From the NCBI RefSeq assembly GCF_026625765.1, contig NZ_CP113062.1, positions 1,116,001 through 1,180,000 on the forward strand: a DNA stretch of 64,000 nt, given 5' to 3'. Made by a program: the position numbers and the translations under genes. Under the pieces are notes generated by a model. The model did no database searches. It was given only the letters and a program-made list of their open reading frames with translations, and was not told where the DNA came from. The DNA comes from Frigoribacterium sp. SL97 (GTDB lineage: Bacteria > Actinomycetota > Actinomycetes > Actinomycetales > Microbacteriaceae). Shown here piece after piece: positions 9,157 through 19,147 of the stretch. The stretch's first letter is position 1; the number at the start of each line of letters is the position of its first letter.

Positions 9157-10074
9157 ATGATCGCCATCGTGCTCGCCGCGCTCCTCTGGGGCACGACGGG
9201 CACGGTGGCGTCTTCTCTTCCCGGCGACGTCGGCCCGCTCGCCACGGGCGCCGCGACGATGTGCGTCGGCGGCCTGCTGCTGGCGCTCACGGCCCCCCGC
9301 GCCACGCGCGCCGCCCTGCGAGGTGGCCCGGCGGCGTGGCGCTGGCTCGTGCCGGGGGCACTGGGCGTCGTGGTCTACCCGCTGGCGTTCTACTCGTCCA
9401 TGTCGCTCGCCGGCGTCGCCGTGGGCAACGTGGTCTCGCTCGGGACGGCGCCCGTCTTCGCGGCGCTGCTCGAACGCCTGCTCGACCCGCCCGGCCGGCG
9501 GCGTCCCCTCGAGCCCCGCTGGGTGGCGAGTGCGGCACTGGCCGTCGTGGGCGTCGGAGTGCTCGCGGCGACCGGGCAGCACGGTCAGGCGGGCACGGCG
9601 GCGTCCCCCGGGTCCGCCCCGCTCGGCATCGCACTGGGCGTCCTCGCGGGTCTCGCCTACGCGACGTACACCTACACCGCGGCTCGGCTCATGGCCGAGG
9701 GTCACCCGTCGCGCGGGGCCGTGTCGGCCCAGTTCGGCCTCGGTGCGGTGCTCCTGCTGCCGGTGTTGCTGGCGACCGGGGGTCCGATGCTGCAGTCGGG
9801 CGCCTCCGTGGGGGCGACGGCCTACCTCGCGATCGGGCCGATGTTCGTCGCCTACCTCCTCTTCGGCCACGGCCTGCGCACGGTGTCGAGTTCTCGGGCG
9901 ACGACCGTGACGTTGCTCGAACCGTTCGTCGCGACCCTGCTGGCGGTGCTCGTGGTGGGCGAGCGGCTCGAGCCGCCGGGCTGGATCGGCCTCGCCCTCG
10001 TGCTGGCGGGTGTCGTCTCGATCGTGCTGACGAGACCTGTCCGCCCCTCCCGTCCCGAGGCGGTCGCCACCTAG
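9157..10074 (+). CDS. EamA/DMT-family transporter
   Basis: Inner-membrane transporter of the drug/metabolite superfamily, 305 residues with about ten hydrophobic segments arranged as two EamA halves (first half opening with LAALLWGTTGTVA, second with LGIALGVLAGLAYATYTY). Typical signatures are the YSSMSLAGVAVGNVVSLGTAPVF stretch split over helices 3-4 and LLEPFVATLLAVLVVGERL in helix 9-10. Family members export amino acids or other metabolites; the substrate is unknown. It is a single gene with its own leaderless promoter; its TAG stop is part of the -10 hexamer of the following citrate synthase gene. Confidence 0.85.
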   Translation: MIAIVLAALLWGTTGTVASSLPGDVGPLATGAATMCVGGLLLALTAPRATRAALRGGPAAWRWLVPGALGVVVYPLAFYSSMSLAGVAVGNVVSLGTAPVFAALLERLLDPPGRRRPLEPRWVASAALAVVGVGVLAATGQHGQAGTAASPGSAPLGIALGVLAGLAYATYTYTAARLMAEGHPSRGAVSAQFGLGAVLLLPVLLATGGPMLQSGASVGATAYLAIGPMFVAYLLFGHGLRTVSSSRATTVTLLEPFVATLLAVLVVGERLEPPGWIGLALVLAGVVSIVLTRPVRPSRPEAVAT

Positions 10075-10077
10075 AGT
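10072..10077 (+). promoter_or_regulatory. -10 element of the citrate synthase-like gene
   Basis: TAGAGT overlaps the stop codon of the EamA gene and leaves a leader of about 76 nt before ATG 10160. Confidence 0.4.
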
Positions 10078-10159
10078 GGAGCCTCGACGATCGTGTCGCG
10101 GCCCCGTCCCGGCACGACCGGCCCGCTCCGGCGGGCCCGCCTCATCACGAAGGAGTGAC

Positions 10160-11344
10160 ATGAGCGACACCATCACCGCACCCGCCCCGGCCGCCTCCGA
10201 CGGTCCCGAGATCCACAAGGGCCTGGCCGGCGTCACGGTCGACCGGACGGCGGTCTCGAAGGTCGACGCGGCCAGCAACTCGCTGCTCTACCGCGGCTAC
10301 CCGGTGCAGCAGCTCGCCGCCGAGCGGGACGTCGAGGACGTCGCCTGGCTGCTGCTGCACGGCGACCTGCCGACCGTCGACGAGCGACGCGACTTCGACG
10401 CCGAGCTGCGCTCGCACCGCACGCTGGCCCCCGGGCTGCAGCACCTCATCGACCTGATCCCCACCTCGGCGCACCCCATGGACGTCGTCCGCACCGCGGT
10501 GAGCGCCATCGGCGCCGCCCGGCCCGAACCCACGACGGGTGCGGGCGCCTACGACGTCGCCGATACGCGTCGACTCGCCACGCACCTCTTCGCCGTGCTG
10601 CCCGCCGTGATCGCCTACGACCAGCGGCGCCGCCACGACCTGCCGCCGGTTCCGCCGCGGGACGACCTCGGCTACAGCGCCGACTTCCTGCACCAGGTGT
10701 TCGACCGCGAGCCCGACCCGCTCGACGTGGACGCGTTCGACACCTCGATGACGCTCTACGCCGAGCACTCGTTCAACGCCTCCACCTTCACGGCCCGGGT
10801 CGTCGCCTCGACGCTGTCCGACCTGCACTCCTCGATCGTCGGCGCGATCGGGGCGCTCAAGGGCCCGCTGCACGGCGGCGCCAACGAGGCCGCGCTCGAG
10901 CTGCTCGACCGGGTCGGCCCCGCCGACGGGGCCGTGGCCTGGCTCGACGAGGCGTTCGCGCGCAAGGAGAAGATCATGGGATTCGGGCACCGGGTCTACA
11001 AGAACGGCGACAGCCGGGTTCCCACGATGGAGGACGCCCTCGGCCGTCTGGTCGACCGGGCCCGCGAGCGGGGCGACGACCGGGTCGACGGGCTCAAGGA
11101 GACCTACGACGTCGTCGCCGCGACGGTGTTCGAGCGCAAGGGCCTGAAGCCCAACGTCGACTACCCGTCCGGGCTGGCGTACCACCTGATGGGGTTCGAG
11201 ACGCCGGTCTTCACGCCGCTGTTCGTCGCGTCGCGGGTCCTCGGCTGGAGCGCCCACGTCATCGAGCAGCGCGAGGCCAACTCGCTCATCCGCCCCTTGA
11301 GCGAGTACGACGGCGCACCCCTGAGGGACGTCCCCGCGCGCTGA
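10160..11344 (+). CDS. prpC: 2-methylcitrate synthase / citrate synthase II (PrpC type)
   Basis: Condenses propionyl-CoA (or acetyl-CoA) with oxaloacetate. At 394 residues it is of the short PrpC/CitII class rather than the longer hexameric GltA class. Catalytic residues are visible: His238 in GPLHGGANE, His277 in FGHRVYKNG and Asp334 in VDYPSGLAYHLMGF. ATG 10160 is chosen because of the strong AAGGAG site 6 nt before it; the frame is open further upstream. No prpB or prpD is nearby, so it may act as a second citrate synthase. Preference for propionyl- or acetyl-CoA cannot be decided from sequence. Confidence 0.85.
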   Translation: MSDTITAPAPAASDGPEIHKGLAGVTVDRTAVSKVDAASNSLLYRGYPVQQLAAERDVEDVAWLLLHGDLPTVDERRDFDAELRSHRTLAPGLQHLIDLIPTSAHPMDVVRTAVSAIGAARPEPTTGAGAYDVADTRRLATHLFAVLPAVIAYDQRRRHDLPPVPPRDDLGYSADFLHQVFDREPDPLDVDAFDTSMTLYAEHSFNASTFTARVVASTLSDLHSSIVGAIGALKGPLHGGANEAALELLDRVGPADGAVAWLDEAFARKEKIMGFGHRVYKNGDSRVPTMEDALGRLVDRARERGDDRVDGLKETYDVVAATVFERKGLKPNVDYPSGLAYHLMGFETPVFTPLFVASRVLGWSAHVIEQREANSLIRPLSEYDGAPLRDVPAR

Positions 11345-11348
11345 CGCC

Positions 11349-11354
11349 TACCGT
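11349..11354 (+). promoter_or_regulatory. Leaderless -10 element of the DUF255 gene
   Basis: TACCGT ends 7 nt before ATG 11362, which decides the start over the upstream in-frame GTG at 11353 (that GTG lies partly inside the hexamer). Confidence 0.45.
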
Positions 11355-11361
11355 GGCCCGC

Positions 11362-13320
<1,959 letters not shown>

Positions 13321-13423
13321 CGACACGACCGCGTCGATCTCCCAGGCACCGGCGACGCACCGGGTAGGGGCGCCAGGCGGGGGCGCCCGGCGGGTGAACC
13401 GTGCGGGGCGCCGGGCGGGGGCG

Positions 13424-14344
13424 TCAGGCGGCGGCGGGCACGAGCGGTGCGGCCGGGTCGGCGACCCACTCGGCGAGCGAACCGTCGTACACCGCGACGT
13501 CCGAGCGGCCGAGGACGGCGAAGGCGAGGGCGTCGACGCTGGCCGACACACCCGAGGCGCAGTAGACGACCGTGCGCGGTTCGTCGGGCACGACGGCGAG
13601 GCGGTCGCGGAGGACCGGGTCGCGGGCGAGCGTGCCGTCGTCGGCGAGGAGCGTCTCGGCCGGTACGTTGACGCTGCCGGGGATGTGCCCGGCGCGGGTG
13701 AACGGGCTCGACGTGCCGTCGAACTCGTCGCGGGGCGAACCGGAGACGAGCGCCGCTCTCTCGTCGCCCGCCACCACGGACTCGACGAAGGCCTTGTCGA
13801 CCCAGTGGTCGGGACGTTCGGTCGCGACGAACGGGGCGGGCGTCGGCAGGACGTCGCCGAGGTCGTACGGCTTGCCCTGCGCGAGCCACTGCGACCACCC
13901 GCCGTCGAGCACCGCCACGGCGTCGTGCCCGTAGGCGCGGAACAGCCACCACAGGCGGGACGCCCAGCGGCCGTCGACCGTGTCGTACACGACGACCGTG
14001 CTGTCGTTCGAGACGCCCAGCGCGGCCGCCGCGGCCTGGAAACGGTCGACCCCGGGCCGGGTGAAGGGCAGGTCGGAGCCGGGGTCGCTGAAGTCGACGA
14101 GCAGGTCGGCGAGGACCGCCCCGGGGACGTGACCGTCTCGCTCGAACCCGTCGCGGCCCGTGGTGAGGGCCGCCGGGCCGTCGCCACGACCCGGGCCGAC
14201 GCCGCGACCCGGATCGACGTCGAGGTCGACGTCGAGATCGAGGTCGACGAGCACCGTCGCGTCGACGATCGTCAGGTCGTCGGCGCCGAGGTGGTCGGCC
14301 AACCACTGTGTCGAGACGACGGGTGAGGTGAGGACGGGTGCCAT
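13424..14344 (-). CDS. sseA: Rhodanese / 3-mercaptopyruvate sulfurtransferase (two-domain)
   Basis: Two-domain sulfurtransferase, 306 residues. The first, inactive rhodanese domain contains HVPGAVLADL and STVVVYDTVDGRWASRLWWLFRAYG-type segments; the second has RDEFDGTSSPFTRAGHIPGSVN and the active-site loop YCASGVSAS with the catalytic Cys. The enzyme transfers sulfur from thiosulfate or 3-mercaptopyruvate to an acceptor. An unusual Asp/Val and Pro/Gly/Arg micro-repeat (VDLDLDVDLDVD, coded around 14214-14250) is inserted in the first domain. The start is ATG 14344, because a TACCGT hexamer ends 7 nt before it; the open frame runs 16 codons longer. Confidence 0.88.
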   Translation of the reverse strand: MAPVLTSPVVSTQWLADHLGADDLTIVDATVLVDLDLDVDLDVDPGRGVGPGRGDGPAALTTGRDGFERDGHVPGAVLADLLVDFSDPGSDLPFTRPGVDRFQAAAAALGVSNDSTVVVYDTVDGRWASRLWWLFRAYGHDAVAVLDGGWSQWLAQGKPYDLGDVLPTPAPFVATERPDHWVDKAFVESVVAGDERAALVSGSPRDEFDGTSSPFTRAGHIPGSVNVPAETLLADDGTLARDPVLRDRLAVVPDEPRTVVYCASGVSASVDALAFAVLGRSDVAVYDGSLAEWVADPAAPLVPAAA

Positions 14345-14351
14345 GCGGGCC

Positions 14352-14357
14352 ACGGTA
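14352..14357 (-). promoter_or_regulatory. Leaderless -10 element of sseA
   Basis: TACCGT on the minus strand, 7 nt before ATG 14344. The promoter-proximal 13 nt are identical to those of the DUF255 gene (TACCGTGGCCCGC then ATG). Confidence 0.45.
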
Positions 14358-14455
14358 ACGCCGACCGGTGACATCGGACCCTGAGTCCGCAATGAAGCGT
14401 CACAACGTGTGCGCCTCGACGAACGGGGAAACCGCGACCCGCCCCGACGGTCGTG

Positions 14456-15022
14456 TCAGCGACCGGCCTTCTTCGCGGTGATGACGCCGGTGTCGAAGCC
14501 CATCAGGTTGAGCCCGCCGTTGAACCGGGCGTGCTCGACCTTCATGCAGCGGTCCATGACGACGGTGAGCCCCTGTTCTTCGCCGTACCGGGCGGCCTCC
14601 TCGTCGTAGATGCCGAGCTGGACCCAGATCGTCTTCGCGCCGATCGCGAGCACGTCGTCGACGACCGATCGGATGTCGGAGGCCTTGCGGAACACGTCGA
14701 CGACGTCGGGCACCTCGGGCAGCGAGGCCAGGTCGGGGTAGGCCTTCTGGCCGAGGATGGTGTCGGCTCGGGGGTTGACGAAGTAGACGCGGAGGTCGGT
14801 CGACTGCTGCAGGTAGGTGCCCACGAACGAGCTCGACCGGCTCGGGTTGGGCGAGGCACCGACGACGGCGACGCTCTTCGCCGAGCGCAGGATGGCCTGG
14901 CGCTCGCGGGCCGTGGGGCCGACCCACGTCCGCTGCGACTTGAGCAGCTTGGCCAGGGGAGACGACGCGGGCAGCTCGCAGGTCAGCCCGTTGGTCAGCT
15001 GCGTGGTGACGGTGTCGGTCAC
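14456..15022 (-). CDS. CoA-binding (YccU/CoA_binding_2) domain protein
   Basis: Small Rossmann-type protein of 188 residues with the CoA_binding_2 pattern: SVAVVGASPNPSRSSSFVGTYL, VYFVNPRADTILGQKAYPDL, VDVFRKASD, WVQLGIYDEEAARYGEEQGL and MDRCMKVEH. Such proteins bind CoA or a related nucleotide; their reaction is not known. The gene starts (GTG 15022) 6 nt after the metY stop, so it is very probably co-transcribed and translationally coupled with metY, which hints at a role tied to sulfur amino acid or CoA-thioester metabolism. Confidence 0.85.
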   Translation of the reverse strand: MTDTVTTQLTNGLTCELPASSPLAKLLKSQRTWVGPTARERQAILRSAKSVAVVGASPNPSRSSSFVGTYLQQSTDLRVYFVNPRADTILGQKAYPDLASLPEVPDVVDVFRKASDIRSVVDDVLAIGAKTIWVQLGIYDEEAARYGEEQGLTVVMDRCMKVEHARFNGGLNLMGFDTGVITAKKAGR

Positions 15023-15028
15023 GTCGGG

Positions 15029-16321
15029 TCACTCGCCTTTCGTCGCCGCGGCCAGCGCCTGGTCGAGGTCGTGGATGATGTCGTCGGGGTCTTCGATGCC
15101 GACGCTGATGCGCACCGAGCCAGGCAGCACCCCCGCGTCGACGAGCTGCTGCTCGCTGAGCTGGGCGTGGGTGGTCGAGCCCGGGTGGATGACGAGCGTC
15201 TTCGCGTCGCCGATGTTGGCGAGGTGGCTGGCGAGCTCGACCGACTCGATGAAGGTCTTGCCGGCCGGACGACCGCCCTTCAGCTCGAACGTGAAGACCG
15301 AGCCGGGGCCCTTCGGCAGGTACTTCGCCGCGCGCTCGTGGTGCGGGTGCCCGGGCAGGCCGGCCCAGCGAACGCGCTCGATGCGCGGGTCGGCGTCGAG
15401 CCACTCGGCGACCTGGCGGGCGTTGTCGACGTGGGCCTGCATGCGGAACGGCAGGGTCTCGACCCCCTGGGCGAGCAGGAAAGCCGAGTGGGGAGCGAGG
15501 GCCGGGCCGATGTCGCGCAGCTGCTCGGCGCGCAACCGGGTGAGGAAGGCGTACTCGCCGAAGTTGCCGGACCAGTTGAGCCCGCCGTAGCTCGGCACGG
15601 GCTGGTCGAAGAGCGGGAACCGCTCGCTGTCCCAGTCGAAGCGGCCGGACTCGACGACGACGCCGCCGAGCGTGGTGCCGTGACCGCCGAGGAACTTCGT
15701 GGCCGAGTGCACGACGACGTCGGCACCCCACTCGATCGGACGGTTGAGGTAGGGCGTGGCGATGGTCGAGTCGACGATCAGGGGCAGGCCGTGCGAGTGG
15801 GCCACGTCGGCCAGGCCCTCGAGGTCGGCGACCTCGCCGGACGGGTTCGCGACCGTCTCGACGAAGACCAGCTTCGTCTCGGGACGGATGGCGGCGGCGT
15901 AGTCCGCCGGGTCGGAGGACTGCACGAAGGTCGTCTCGACGCCGAAGCGACGCAGGGTGACGTCGAGCTGCGTGATCGACCCGCCGTAGAGGTTCGCGCT
16001 CGCGACGATGTGGTCGCCCGCGCCGGCCAGCGAGGCGAACGTGACGAACTGGGCGCTGAGGCCGCTCGCCGTCGCGACGGCGCCGAGCCCGCCCTCGAGG
16101 CTGGCGACGCGCTCCTCGAAGGAGGCGGTGGTCGGGTTGGCGAGGCGGCTGTAGATGTTGCCGTACTTCTGCAGGGCGAACCGCGCCGCGGCGTCGTCGG
16201 TGTCGTCGAACACGAAGGCGCTGGTCTGGTAGATGGGCAGCGCCCGTGCCCCCGTCGCCGCGTCCGGGATGTTGCCCGCGTGGATCGCCCGCGTGCGGAA
16301 GCCGTACTCACGATCTGCCAT
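15029..16321 (-). CDS. metY: O-acetylhomoserine aminocarboxypropyltransferase (sulfhydrylase)
   Basis: PLP enzyme of the Cys/Met metabolism family, 430 residues, converting O-acetyl-L-homoserine and sulfide to L-homocysteine. The N-terminus FRTRAIHAGNIPDAATGARALPIYQT and the PLP lysine K209 in HSATKFLGGHGTT are typical of MetY rather than MetB (longer, with NWSGNFGEYAFLTRLRAEQLRD). It heads a two-gene unit with the CoA-binding protein. A TAGCGT -10 hexamer ends 6 nt before the ATG, which leaves no room for a leader, so no riboswitch is expected. Confidence 0.92.
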   Translation of the reverse strand: MADREYGFRTRAIHAGNIPDAATGARALPIYQTSAFVFDDTDDAAARFALQKYGNIYSRLANPTTASFEERVASLEGGLGAVATASGLSAQFVTFASLAGAGDHIVASANLYGGSITQLDVTLRRFGVETTFVQSSDPADYAAAIRPETKLVFVETVANPSGEVADLEGLADVAHSHGLPLIVDSTIATPYLNRPIEWGADVVVHSATKFLGGHGTTLGGVVVESGRFDWDSERFPLFDQPVPSYGGLNWSGNFGEYAFLTRLRAEQLRDIGPALAPHSAFLLAQGVETLPFRMQAHVDNARQVAEWLDADPRIERVRWAGLPGHPHHERAAKYLPKGPGSVFTFELKGGRPAGKTFIESVELASHLANIGDAKTLVIHPGSTTHAQLSEQQLVDAGVLPGSVRISVGIEDPDDIIHDLDQALAAATKGE

Positions 16322-16327
16322 GCCCCC

Positions 16328-16333
16328 ACGCTA
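16328..16333 (-). promoter_or_regulatory. Leaderless -10 element of metY
   Basis: TAGCGT on the minus strand, 6 nt before ATG 16321. Confidence 0.45.
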
Positions 16334-16440
16334 GCCGCTGGTCGTCACGCGGGGACCCGGGACGTCACACGGCGGAACACGGCCGACCCGCGCCTCCTGC
16401 GGGGGAGGAGCCGTCGGTCGGCGGACGGCGGCTCCGACGC

Positions 16441-18180
16441 CTACTTCCAGCTGGGGATCCAGTAGTGCAGCCGGATGAACTCCCAGTCCTCCAGCTGCGC
16501 CGTCCACAGGGGGTAGAAGAAGACGGACACGGCGACGGCGACCACGACGACGATCGCCGTGACGCCGATGCCGCTCAGCCGCCGGGACCGGTCGTCGGTG
16601 CGTCGGCCGAGGACGATGCCGAGCACCGCGGCCAGGCCGAGCACGAGGTAGGGCTCGAAGGCGATCGTGTAGAACTGGAACACAGTCCGGTCGGTGAACG
16701 CCAGCCACGGCAGGTAGGCCGCCGCGACGCCGACGAGGATCGCCCCGTACCGCCACTCGCGGTACCGCGCGACGCGGTAGACGAGGTAGAGGCAGGCCGC
16801 GACCGCCGCGTACCAGATCAACGGGTTCGCGACCGAGGTGATCGCCTCGCCGCACCGGGCCACGTCGCAGCCGCCCTGGCCCTCGTCGAACCCCTGGTAG
16901 TACATGCTCGTCGGTCGCAGCATCAGCAGCCAGGTGAGCGGGTTCGCCTGGTAGGCGTGCGGGGTGTGCAGGCCGACGTTGAACCCGTAGACGCCCGCCT
17001 GGTAGTGCCAGAAGTTCTGCACCACGTCGGGCACCCACGCCAGGGCTCCCGTCCACCGCGTGCCGCCGTCCTCGACCCAGCTGCGGTAGTAGCCGCCCGA
17101 CGTCGCGAACCAGCCGGTCCAGCTCGCCAGGTAGGCCACCACGGCGACGGGCACGGTCAGCACGAAGCTCACCGGTGCCTGCCTGAACAGGGTGCCCGAC
17201 AGCCAGAACTCCACGCCGGCCCGGCGGCGCGCCACCATGTCGACGACCACCGTGTAGACCGCGAAGAACGCCAGGAAGTACAGGCCGTTCCACTTCACGG
17301 CCGTCGCCAGCCCGCACAGCAGGCCGGCCGTCACCAGCCAGGGACGCGCCCACAGGGCGGGGCCCCAGGCGATGTCGCGACCGGCACCGCGCCTCCTCGC
17401 CCGCCAGGCCTCGAGCCGGCGGGCGCTCTGCCGGCGGTCGAGCAGCACCGCCCCGAAGGCCAGCAGGCCGAAGAACATGACGAAGTTGTCGAGCAGGGCC
17501 ACCCGGGACATGACGATCGCGTGCCCGTCGATCGCCAGGAAGAACCCCGCCAGCGTGCCGAGCAGCGTCGATCGCAGCAGCAACGACCCGATGACGGCGA
17601 CCAGGGCGACCGCGAGGATGCCCACGACGGCCGTGCTGATGCGCCAACTCGCCGGGTTCTCGGGACCGACCGCCGCCATGCCGAGGCCGATAAGCCACTT
17701 GCCGAGGGGCGGGTGCGCCACGAACGACGGTGCCGCGAGGAACCCGCCGACCCCGCCCGCGGCGAAGGTCGGGTCGTAGTCGGCCGGCCACGACCCCTCG
17801 TAGCTGAGGTTGAACAACGACCAGGCGTCCTTGACGTAGTACGTCTCGTCGAACACGAGGGTCGCGGGGGAGTTCAGGTGCCACAGGCGCAGCACCGCGG
17901 CCAGCAGCGTGACCGCGAGCGGGCCCGCCCAGGCCCAGACACGCCTCCTGACCGGGGTGCGCAGCACGCGCCCCCACCAGGCGTCGAGCCGGGTCGGGGG
18001 AGCCTCGCGGGCGTGGGCCGCGGTCGCGTCGTCGACCGGGGTGCCGACGGGCGGGACGGTCACCCGGTCGGTGAGCGGGTCGGCCGACGCGAGGCCCGGC
18101 TCGCCCGCCGTCGGACGGGCAGGAGGCGCGGTGCCGGCCTCGACGAGCGCGTCGAATTCGCGCTCGGGCCCGGTCGTCAT
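16441..18180 (-). CDS. pmt: Dolichyl-phosphate-mannose protein mannosyltransferase (GT39, actinobacterial Pmt)
   Basis: Polytopic membrane enzyme of 579 residues that transfers mannose from polyprenyl-phosphate-mannose to Ser/Thr of exported proteins. Seen: an about 70-residue cytoplasmic N-terminal tail, first membrane helix, the catalytic FDETYYVKDAWS loop, PPLGKWLIGLGMA, SRVALLDNFVMFFGLLAFG, AVKWNGLY and about ten helices in all. Divergent neighbour is rsmI, the same arrangement as Rv1002c/Rv1003 in M. tuberculosis. ATG 18180 is chosen by the leaderless -10 (TACGAT). Both the N-terminal tail (TAPPARP) and an internal cytoplasmic loop (RRRGAGRD) contain the dispersed decamer. Confidence 0.92.
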   Translation of the reverse strand: MTTGPEREFDALVEAGTAPPARPTAGEPGLASADPLTDRVTVPPVGTPVDDATAAHAREAPPTRLDAWWGRVLRTPVRRRVWAWAGPLAVTLLAAVLRLWHLNSPATLVFDETYYVKDAWSLFNLSYEGSWPADYDPTFAAGGVGGFLAAPSFVAHPPLGKWLIGLGMAAVGPENPASWRISTAVVGILAVALVAVIGSLLLRSTLLGTLAGFFLAIDGHAIVMSRVALLDNFVMFFGLLAFGAVLLDRRQSARRLEAWRARRRGAGRDIAWGPALWARPWLVTAGLLCGLATAVKWNGLYFLAFFAVYTVVVDMVARRRAGVEFWLSGTLFRQAPVSFVLTVPVAVVAYLASWTGWFATSGGYYRSWVEDGGTRWTGALAWVPDVVQNFWHYQAGVYGFNVGLHTPHAYQANPLTWLLMLRPTSMYYQGFDEGQGGCDVARCGEAITSVANPLIWYAAVAACLYLVYRVARYREWRYGAILVGVAAAYLPWLAFTDRTVFQFYTIAFEPYLVLGLAAVLGIVLGRRTDDRSRRLSGIGVTAIVVVVAVAVSVFFYPLWTAQLEDWEFIRLHYWIPSWK

Positions 18181-18186
18181 CGGGCC

Positions 18187-18192
18187 ATCGTA
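18187..18192 (-). promoter_or_regulatory. Leaderless -10 element of pmt
   Basis: TACGAT on the minus strand, 6 nt before ATG 18180; only 22 bp separate it from the opposite -10 of rsmI. Confidence 0.5.
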
Positions 18193-18214
18193 AGTGGGCG
18201 GTCCGGGACCGGGG

Positions 18215-18220
18215 GACAAT
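18215..18220 (+). promoter_or_regulatory. Leaderless -10 element of rsmI
   Basis: GACAAT ends 6 nt before GTG 18227. With the pmt promoter it forms a 46-bp divergent region holding two face-away leaderless promoters. Confidence 0.45.
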
Positions 18221-18226
18221 GGGCGG

Positions 18227-19054
18227 GTGATCGTGCTCGCCGCCACCCCCATCGGAAACCTCGGCGACGCCAGCCGTCGCCTGATCGAGACGCTGTCGAA
18301 CGCCGAGGTCGTCGCCGCGGAGGACACGCGCACGGCGATCCACCTGATGCGCGCCCTGGGCGTCGAGAACCGCCCCCGCCTCATCGCCCTGCACGAGCAC
18401 AACGAGCGCGAGAAGGCGGGCGAGATCGTCGAGCTGGCCCGCGCCTCCGACGTGGTCGTGCTCACCGACGCCGGCATGCCCGCCATCAGCGACCCCGGGT
18501 TCCCGCTCGTCGAGGCCGCCGCGGCCGCGGGCGTCACCGTCACGGCGATCCCCGGCCCGTCCGCGGTGCTCACCGCGCTCGCCGTGTCGGGACTGCCCAC
18601 CGACCGCTTCAGCTTCGAAGGCTTCCTGCCGCGCAAGCAGGGCGACCGTCTGCGCGTGCTGGGGGCGCTCGCCGACGAACGCCGCACCATGGTGTTCTTC
18701 GAGTCGCCCCACCGCCTGGCCGACTCGCTCGGCGACCTGGTCACCGCTCTCGGGGCCACGCGCCGCGTGGTCGTCTGCCGTGAGCTGACGAAGCTGCACG
18801 AAGAGGTGCGCCGCGGCAGCGCGGCCGAGCTCGCCGAGTGGGCGGCCGAGGGCGTCCGGGGCGAGATCTGCATCGTGGTCGAGGGCGCCCCCGAACGCGT
18901 CGTCGACCTGGCCGCCGGGCTCGCGCAGGTGCAGGCCCTGGTCGCCGACGGCACCCGCCTCAAAGAGGCCACCGCCGACGTGGCCGCCGCCACGGGTCTG
19001 TCGAGGCGCGACCTCTACCAGGCCGCCCTCGCCGCCCGCCCGCCCCGCGCGTAG
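18227..19054 (+). CDS. rsmI: 16S rRNA (cytidine(1402)-2'-O)-methyltransferase
   Basis: SAM-dependent tetrapyrrole-methylase-fold enzyme that 2'-O-methylates C1402 in the decoding centre; 275 residues as usual. Signatures: VLAATPIGNLGDASRR at the N-terminus, EDTRTAIHLM, LTDAGMPAISDPGFPLV, IPGPSAVLTALAVSGLP, FEGFLPRK and the ELTKLHEEVRRG segment. GTG 18227 lies directly behind a leaderless -10, and translation from it begins exactly at the conserved IVLAATPIGNL; the frame is open 11 codons upstream. Confidence 0.93.
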   Translation: MIVLAATPIGNLGDASRRLIETLSNAEVVAAEDTRTAIHLMRALGVENRPRLIALHEHNEREKAGEIVELARASDVVVLTDAGMPAISDPGFPLVEAAAAAGVTVTAIPGPSAVLTALAVSGLPTDRFSFEGFLPRKQGDRLRVLGALADERRTMVFFESPHRLADSLGDLVTALGATRRVVVCRELTKLHEEVRRGSAAELAEWAAEGVRGEICIVVEGAPERVVDLAAGLAQVQALVADGTRLKEATADVAAATGLSRRDLYQAALAARPPRA

Positions 19055-19147
19055 GGCGTGGCGTACCCCGCCCAGCCCGGCGGGTGCAAGCTCGGAGGAG
19101 GCGCGTGCCCGGAGGAGGCGCGGCCCACCACGAGCAGGAGGTACGAC

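Noticed and set aside
16322..16440. S-adenosylmethionine riboswitch in front of metY
   Set aside because: The -10 hexamer ends 6 nt before the ATG, so there is no leader; the rest of the gap lies upstream of the promoter and shows only a short GC hairpin.
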